The position numbers and the translations under genes are program-made. This document shows positions 57,704 to 64,000 of a stretch of DNA of 64,000 bases, one piece after another. The first letter of the stretch is position 1; every line of letters begins with the position of its first letter. Origin of the DNA: Leucocoprinus leucothites (Eukaryota > Basidiomycota > Agaricomycetes > Agaricales > Agaricaceae); contig JAACJO010000019.1 in NCBI GenBank assembly GCA_013368445.1, forward strand, positions 496,001 to 560,000. Direction: 5' to 3'. Under the pieces are notes generated by a model. It was not told the DNA's origin, searched no databases, and saw only the letters and a program-made list of their open reading frames with translations.

Positions 57704-58630
57704 TTACGCTCGTTTATTCATCTTTCAAAAAGCCTCAATATTGAATTGGGTCACGTTTCGCCGCACGACTGAATCTATCATGTTCACACATCATCATATA
57801 GGTTATTAGCAGCACAATATAATTTTCCAGGGGATTGTGGAGCAATACGAGTAGTTCGAGCCCTTGTATGATATGGCTGTTCCGTGGCATTTCTGTGTAC
57901 AGGCAAGTTTAGATACGAGAATGGTTTTGATTGTCCGAGGCGACTTGTTTGAAGCCGGCCAAGGACCATGCTTTGACTTAACACACATACTGAACTCCCC
58001 AGTAAACAACATTGTAAAAACGTAATAACCTCAGTTTCATAGCAAGCACACTAATGCCTATTGCAGCTGCCTTGCGCCACCGGGACGTCTCTCATCACAG
58101 ACAGGGAAACAAGTGCGAGAAAGACCCATTATGGCACTACATACAGTGTGCTCACACCAGAATAGGACCGTGTCACTCTGACCTCCACCTTTAGCACTTA
58201 GGCCAATGTACCCCGGCGCCCATGACCTATCGTGCATCAATCCGAGGCTTCTTGTTACTATGATGCTCACTCAACCACACCTCTGTCGGATTTTCGAATT
58301 GCATGGAGGGCTCTTGTGAGCCTAATGAAGTCGACTCCCACACCGCTACGTTTGGAAAGTCCGATCATGATTTTTGTGGAAACACCTGCAGGGCGCTCCT
58401 CACGCCTGGTTCTCGTTGCCATAGATCAAAGTCATCATGATCACCACTCAATGACCTGACGACGTAGACCAATAGCGCTTTGATGAACAAGCCTTGGACA
58501 AAATATCCCTAGAGATATAAAGCTAAGGCCTATTACGGGGATGGCTTTATCGAATCCTGCTTGACTCCCGAGGAGTCCACCCCTCACCATACCAACCAGC
58601 CTCGTCGCTGCCCTCAATCGTTTTCCGCTA
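57704..58630. other. Spacer in the membrane-protein triplet
   Basis: No gene seen. Minus-strand frames of up to 90 codons are not family-like. Confidence 0.4.
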
Positions 58631-59646
58631 ATGGTACTGGGTACAGGTGGAACATGTCTCATAATCCTGCATTGCTTAGTCGTTCTAGCGCAGTCAGCGT
58701 TGACGAACATCACTGTAGATGATTCTGGGCTAGATCCGCTAACAGGCCGGTCAATAAGTTTTTCACAAAACTGGTCTTTTGGGCCACAATGCTTGCAATG
58801 TTCAATTACTACTGAAGGTATCTTGGACTTGGATCAAGTTTACAATCGCTCGTGGCACGATGACACCGTGAGCCACCAGCTAGCTGTATCTCTTTTGCAC
58901 AACATCATTGATCGACATGGCGTATGATAGACTTTCGAAGCGTCGACCGCCCAAGAAAATGCATCTTTTGTTTTTAATGGTGTGCACAACAATGTCCTGC
59001 CCATTGTCGTGGCTAATCATACCCTTGGCTCTAGGTACCGCTATTTATGTCTATGGAATTTTGCCCAACAACCGAGGAAGTTGGGAGCAGAATATAGGCC
59101 TCACATTCCATATTGACGACGAAATAATTGGTACCTATTCTCGGGCACTCCCCAATGAGACCGCCTACAATGTCCTATTTTTCAGCAATATCAGCCTCTC
59201 CTCAGTTCAACATACGCTAGTCATTGAAAATGGCGCAGGTCCACAAACCAAGGCTTCAACCGCGCTCATAGATTACTTGATCTATTCGTCAGTCACGCTT
59301 CTAGCCATGAACTTAGGTCATCAAGAACGATTGACTAATTCACAAATAATCTAGGCATGGTGCTATGGACGTTGTTTCGAGTAGCAAGAAGACGTTGCAT
59401 GTGGCAGCCATTGTTGGGGGTTTGTTTGGAGCCTTGACGGCCATTATTGCCGTCTTCTTCTTGGTTCGACACAGGATGAAGTCAAGAAAGGTGGCAAAAA
59501 TACGACCTTTTGCTCAAGTCACAAGAGCTGTACCGTTTATTGGGCTAGCGGCAAGTAGTAGAAAGCCGAATAAGGAATATGCCAATATGCCTGATACGAG
59601 CCCCTCTGAGCCTATGCCTCCTTCATATGACTCTATCATAGCATAG
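58631..59646 (+). CDS. Type I membrane protein, triplet copy 3 (276 aa), short stalk
   Basis: Exons 58631-58867, 58931-58979, 59035-59287, 59355-59646 (237, 49, 253, 292 nt). Signal peptide GTCLIILHCLVVLAQSAL; ectodomain VDDSGLDPLTGRSISFSQNW, FGPQCLQCSITTEG, VYNRSWHDDTT, NGTAIYVYGILPNNRGSWEQ, LTFHIDDEI, QHTLVIENGAGPQ. Unlike its siblings it lacks the long Ser/Thr stalk: seven or so residues after the ectodomain the helix begins (AAIVGGLFGALTAIIAVFFL), followed by a basic stop-transfer (RHRMKSRK) and a tail with PPSYDSI. The Cys pair CxxC in the ectodomain is kept in all three copies. Confidence 0.82.
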
Positions 59647-60402
59647 CTATGCTGATAGCCTGCTGTAGCACCGGAGTTCAAACATAATTCTCCAACGCGA
59701 TTGTGTCTGATTCTAACTATCTGCGGAGATGAAACGTATGTAGTAGTGTCTCTGCCGGTCCCCTCCTCATGTAAGTATGTAGCATAACTTTAGTACCCGC
59801 TCCCCTATTTATTATATTTTTCTCGTGTATATTACTAATAAGTTATCAATCTATACAGGGGACGTTCAGTGTATAGCACATAGAACTAGCGTTGGAACAC
59901 CACTAGTACTTGGTGCTAAGCCTATCGTTGATTTATGACCTTCCAAATTTCCTAAGTAGATGAAGCCACTTCCGCCCGTAGAACGATTATCATCAATGTG
60001 CTATGGTGTATTTCCTGAATATCCAGCATCCGCTGGTTCGCCGCACCTTAGCTCTGAGACCAATATTCCATGCATTGCATGCCTTCAGTAGCGCTCGTTG
60101 ACCAAGTTGATAAGCAGAAAGCCTATAATACACACGTACACAATGTCGGTACTACCCCTATAACTCGTAATGAAGTCGAAATCGTTGATGGTATAATCCA
60201 TAGGAAACATCTGATAGCTGTCTTTATCCGTAACTCGCTCGCCAGAGCAGAAATAAATAATCCGTGAACAATTGTGAGTCAAACTTGCGAAGCATACTAG
60301 AGGCTTAGAATCTACATCTTACATCTTACCTAGAAGCATTGAAGTCACAACAAGAGGCACGATGATCCACAAGGACGAAGCGGGAGAGTCTCGGCACTTC
60401 TC
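59647..60402. other. Convergent intergenic region
   Basis: AT-rich 3' UTR-like sequence between triplet copy 3 and the dehydrogenase. No gene seen; small frames only. Confidence 0.4.
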
Positions 60403-62857
60403 TCATGTTGGCTTCGATGGCTTCGGGTCAGGGTATAACTGGATTTGAAATAGTAGTCAATATCAATCAGTATCATAGAGCATGAGGAAACGATCATACC
60501 TTGCCCGGATTAAATAAATTCAACGGATCGATCGCCCTCTTCACAGTTCTCATGAGCTCAACAGTCCCCTCACCAAGCTCCTCCACCAAATATTCCTTCT
60601 TGCCAATACCCACTCCATGCTCCCCGGTACACGTCCCATCCAAAGCAATAGCACGCTTCACCATTCTATGCACAGCCTGTCTAGCTTTCTCCGTCTCCTC
60701 CGCATCTCTCATCAAAATCAAGGTATGAAAATTCCCATCGCCAACATGCCCGACGATCGTAGAAACTAGACCGACATCACTCAGATCTTGTTTCGTTTCA
60801 AGAACAAGTTGTGGGAGTTTTGACACTGGTACGCAGACGTCCGTTGGCCAGCCTTTTGATCCCGGGAGAATAGCGAGTCCGGCAAAATGCGCATTCTTTC
60901 GGTCGTTCCACATGTCTTCGGCTTCTTCTGAATCACGCGCAAGGGAGAAGTTTCGGCCGCCATGTTTTTCTACGATTTTCCTGACAATACCAGCGGTTTC
61001 TTTGAGCGAGGGCTGAGTTGGCCCTTGGAATTTGAAGAACAGCGTGTCTTTAACGGCATACTGGCGCTTCTTTGGCGAAATACTGTGATCGTTAAGTGCA
61101 GCCATAAACCTATCGTCTAGAAGTTCAACGCATTCTAGGGAGAGGGAGATCAGTGCTAAGATCGGGATCAGAGAGAGGAAAAAGAGCGTACGGATTCCGA
61201 CGCCTTGGTTTAGGACTTCAACTACCGCTTCCGTTGCAGATTTGACATTCGGGAAGTTGACTGACGCCACAGTCGTCGGCATAACAGGAGCTAACCGAAT
61301 AGTGACTGTAGTGGGCGAAGCAGTCATTAGAGTTGAGGAAGTTGATCTTAAACCTGATGTACCTTACCTTCGGTTACAATTCCCAAAGTTCCTTCAGCGC
61401 CTATGAATAACTTGGTAGTGTCAAACCCAGCAGACGATTTGCGCGATCGTCTTCGAGTTTTGATGACTTCTCCAGAGGGAAGGACAACAGTCTATGGATT
61501 CCATTGAGCACGGCAGTAAAAGAGGTTTGTCGTTGGAACTTACAGCGTTGAGGAACCATTCTGCCTTCGCAGTACCATAACGCACGGCATTAGCTACAGG
61601 GGATCAGTACGCCACCAAATTCCTCGATATAGTTATATGAACCTACTGCCTGAACATCCTGTGCTTAACATTCCCCCAATGGTGGCTCCCGGCGCGGGAT
61701 CGAGCTTAAAGAAGTTCGAATGAATATTTATATCGGAGAAACTGAATCTGACCCAAGACACTGGGTCCCAAGACAGTGGGCTGGCAAACGTACAGGGAAA
61801 AACAACGGAATCCCTGAAGAAGAAAGAGAAGCATCAGCGGAATGAAATAGTCGTTGCATCAACGGAACACAGACCTTGGTCTTTCAACGCCTCGTTGATA
61901 TCTAGCCATCTTGCCCCTGGTTGGCATACTAGGTCTGAGTCGGCCTCTGTTCAGGACGCAATTGGGTTAAATTGCACGGCAACGCCGAAAAAGCTGGGTA
62001 CCATGAATCTCTAGGATTTTGTCCATGTTCGACATATCAATGCAAATGCCTCCTATTGGGGTCTATTTGCCGGGTGACGTCAGTATTTCGACGAACATGG
62101 CAAAGATCAACAGCTGGATGAGATACGCACACCACGAGTATGTCCCTCCAGATTCGTTGCCCCAGAATAAGGGATAACTGGCATCTTGTACTTTGTCGCG
62201 ACGTTGACAATCTTAACCACGTCCTCAGTCGAGCGGGGGAAGACGACAACACTATGAGTCATGCCTACCAAATTGGTACACACGAGCACGAGGTTGCAAG
62301 TTAGCGCCAGTGGCGTTAAATTTCAATGACAAATCAGTAAATTAAAGGCACGGCTCACCCTCATGATGTATCAACGTCGAAAAACCGTGGTCATATAGGA
62401 CATCTGGATTCGTCGTAACAAGGTCTCCTGGTGCAGCTTCCTCGGGATCAAAGGCCTCATGGAGTTCTCGGATGGCCTTTTGAAAGTCCTCTGGAGATCC
62501 ATAACCTGTACCATTTTTCGCGTAATTTATCCCCGAATTCCACAAGCCCGACCGTGCCAGCCCGAATCCGATTAACCCGGAAGCCAGAACTGTGAGAGCT
62601 AGAACACCTGTACTCGTCGACCCCTCTCCCCTGTTTGTAGTTTTGGACTCTTCACTTGTTCGAGACTGTTGCTCGTGAGCCTGGGTATTTATTGACAGGC
62701 TGCCGGCAGAACTAGACCCGTGGGTGGAATGGTTGGCAAGTCCATGTCGTTGTAATGGGATCCTTCTTGATGCAAGATGAATTCGAGATGTGGATGTAGA
62801 TGTTGTTGTGAGGGTGCGCACCCGGGAAGGAGCTGAACTGGCAAGACGACTGAACAT
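60403..62857 (-). CDS. DLD1: Mitochondrial D-lactate dehydrogenase (cytochrome c), FAD-linked
   Basis: Oxidises D-lactate to pyruvate at the inner mitochondrial membrane, passing electrons to cytochrome c. Start chosen at ATG 62857 ([20 protein letters not shown]), an Arg/Ser-rich presequence; the upstream codons lack an ATG. Then a membrane-anchor stretch [29 protein letters not shown], the FAD-binding VAO/PCMH domain [64 protein letters not shown], and the C-terminal FAD-oxidase domain with [73 protein letters not shown] and [10 protein letters not shown]. Short last exon ends [11 protein letters not shown]. The catalytic His blocks ([17 protein letters not shown]) are intact. Multi-exon, eight or more small introns. 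Confidence 0.92.
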
Positions 62858-63133
62858 GAGTTCGTGAGATGGTAGGGAAGAGGATAAGGGAAACGCCCGG
62901 AAAATGCTCAAAGTGACCTTTTAGAGTATTCTCACAGGAGTGGTTCTGCCACCCGGCACGAAAACGTATTCAAACCTCTCCCGCCGATCGAGGATCTTAT
63001 ACCCCCTTGGCTGATTGTGGTCCTGACCCCACGTGCCTCGTATTAGTATTGCCGCGGAACAGCAGCGTGTACTTCATTCTATTACCAACTGTTCGATGGA
63101 AAATCGAGACTTCAGCATGAGAAAAAAAGACTA
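62858..63133. other. Promoter region of the dehydrogenase
   Basis: Upstream of the DLD start codon, with a CACGTG (63030-63035 region, CCCCACGTGCC). No further gene. Confidence 0.4.
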
Positions 63134-63320
63134 ATGACGGAGAGAGGACAACCGAACAATCTCAAGTTTGTCGCTAATCCAGAAGAACCCGCTTATAGCC
63201 GATTGTCGATCTTATCTGATACTACTCACGTGCCATTTTCATCAATCCCGTCCTATGCGGAGCACGGCCATTTACCACTGATAAACGAACCTGAAGTCAA
63301 CGAGCATCAAATTCTACAAT
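63134..63320 (+). other. Candidate first exon of an unrecognised gene, low confidence
   Basis: ATG in CTAATGACGG opens 62 codons (MTERGQPNNLKFVANPEEPA and onward) and ends in a GTCAGT donor-like site at 63321. The sequence is hydrophilic and has no motif I recognise. I could not find a convincing second exon before the window's end. Confidence 0.2.
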
Positions 63321-63349
63321 GTCAGTTTATTACTCTAAGTCCTATGTAG

Positions 63350-64000
63350 CAGTATATGGAATGACGTAGAAACTCGAGGGATGCTGCTGAGTCAGTAGAG
63401 CTTCTGATAACAGGCTTCTTTGCCGCATGTAAAATCTCTCTCTAGTGACACCGACCTTTTGCCGGCGCTTGTGCAGTCTCCATGTCGCAATCACCGCAAG
63501 GAGCTTGTAAGGACAACGTACCTGATTTTAGCACACTGTGGCTGTGAGACGACATTGTTTGTCACGCACTACCCCTGATCATGAGGCCCATTAGAGGTGT
63601 TAAGTTCCAGAGTGTCTTCTTGTTGGATATGGATCATGGGTGAAGCATTGAAGATCAATGCTTCGGCATTTTGCTACTGGTTAGAAGGTGACTTCGCATG
63701 TAACACGGCTGGGTACAGAGTTCCACAATAGAGGGTCGCGGAAGCCCTTGACAGTGCTTATGATGTATCCCTTGAGAATAAATAAACCCGATGTCCGGAA
63801 TTGCCGGGAGGTTCCCATGAAGGGAACATAGACTTCCCTACCCGACAGATGTCATGCAAGCATCCCTGAGAGTTAGTGGGTGTAAAAAAATGTTGGCATC
63901 GTCCTCTTTGGTTTGGGGGACTGCCCGCTCCGGTCTTGGGGTGGGTGTTGTTTAAGTTGTGCCGAGATTATCTGAGGACTCGAGGCTGATAAGAAGTTCA
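63350..64000. other. Window end, no gene recognised
   Basis: Only short frames. Acceptor-like CTCTCTCTAG near 63440 and GTGCAG near 63476 might belong to the candidate gene above, but nothing supports it. Confidence 0.3.

Noticed and set aside
62858..62911. N-terminal extension of D-lactate dehydrogenase to 62911
   Set aside because: It would start with TTG; the ATG at 62857 gives a normal mitochondrial presequence.
1..64000. tRNA, rRNA, CRISPR, riboswitch or phage features
   Set aside because: No T-arm/anticodon patterns, rRNA blocks or regularly spaced direct repeats were seen; the DNA is fungal nuclear.

Overview
The window looks like nuclear DNA of a mushroom-forming basidiomycete (Agaricomycetes, probably Agaricales). 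Genes sit on both strands and are split by many 45-75 nt GT-AG introns. The families fit this group: a MULE transposase of the Agaricomycete SWIM type, PsiD-like decarboxylases, a fruit-body-specific secreted protein and jelly-roll-like single-pass membrane proteins. There is no rRNA, tRNA, CRISPR array or prokaryote-style operon that I can see. Exon structures were built by hand from splice signals, reading phase and comparison of paralogues inside the window.

Left part (1-16 kb): a decayed Mutator-like (MULE) transposase; a dead copy of a small heat-shock gene; a valine-rich secreted protein; a tandem pair of PsiD-like decarboxylases carrying signal peptides (about 2.1 kb units, about 4.1 kb apart) with a LINE relic between them; a 636-bp MITE-like element with TA duplications; and an intact HSP20 gene with heat-shock elements upstream.

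Middle (16-45 kb): a long gene-poor stretch with a pyrimidine tract, then a Gcn4/CpcA-like bZIP activator, an ABC-type ATPase with a broken relative of its C-terminus next door, a fruit-body-specific-type secreted protein, an SV2-type MFS transporter, a triplet of about 140-aa secreted proteins (NIS1-like by my reading), a seven-helix membrane protein, a Kha1-type K+/H+ antiporter and the translation factor eIF3e.

Right part (45-64 kb): a short PD-(D/E)XK nuclease-like protein, a Gly/Ser-rich single-pass membrane protein with a C-terminal SH3 domain, a long gene-poor stretch, an STL1-like sugar transporter, a triplet of type I membrane proteins (the first frameshifted), and mitochondrial D-lactate dehydrogenase.

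The genes do not form one obvious pathway. Conserved housekeeping genes (eIF3e, Kha1, DLD, Gcn4-like, HSP20) are interleaved with lineage-specific families that grow by local tandem duplication (PsiD-like pair, secreted triplet, membrane triplet, and probably HSP20 and ABC) and lose copies to pseudogenes. No complete new multi-gene system is evident. The most original items are the secreted PsiD-like pair, the two triplets, the nuclease-like orphan and a possible spliced uORF on the Gcn4-like gene.
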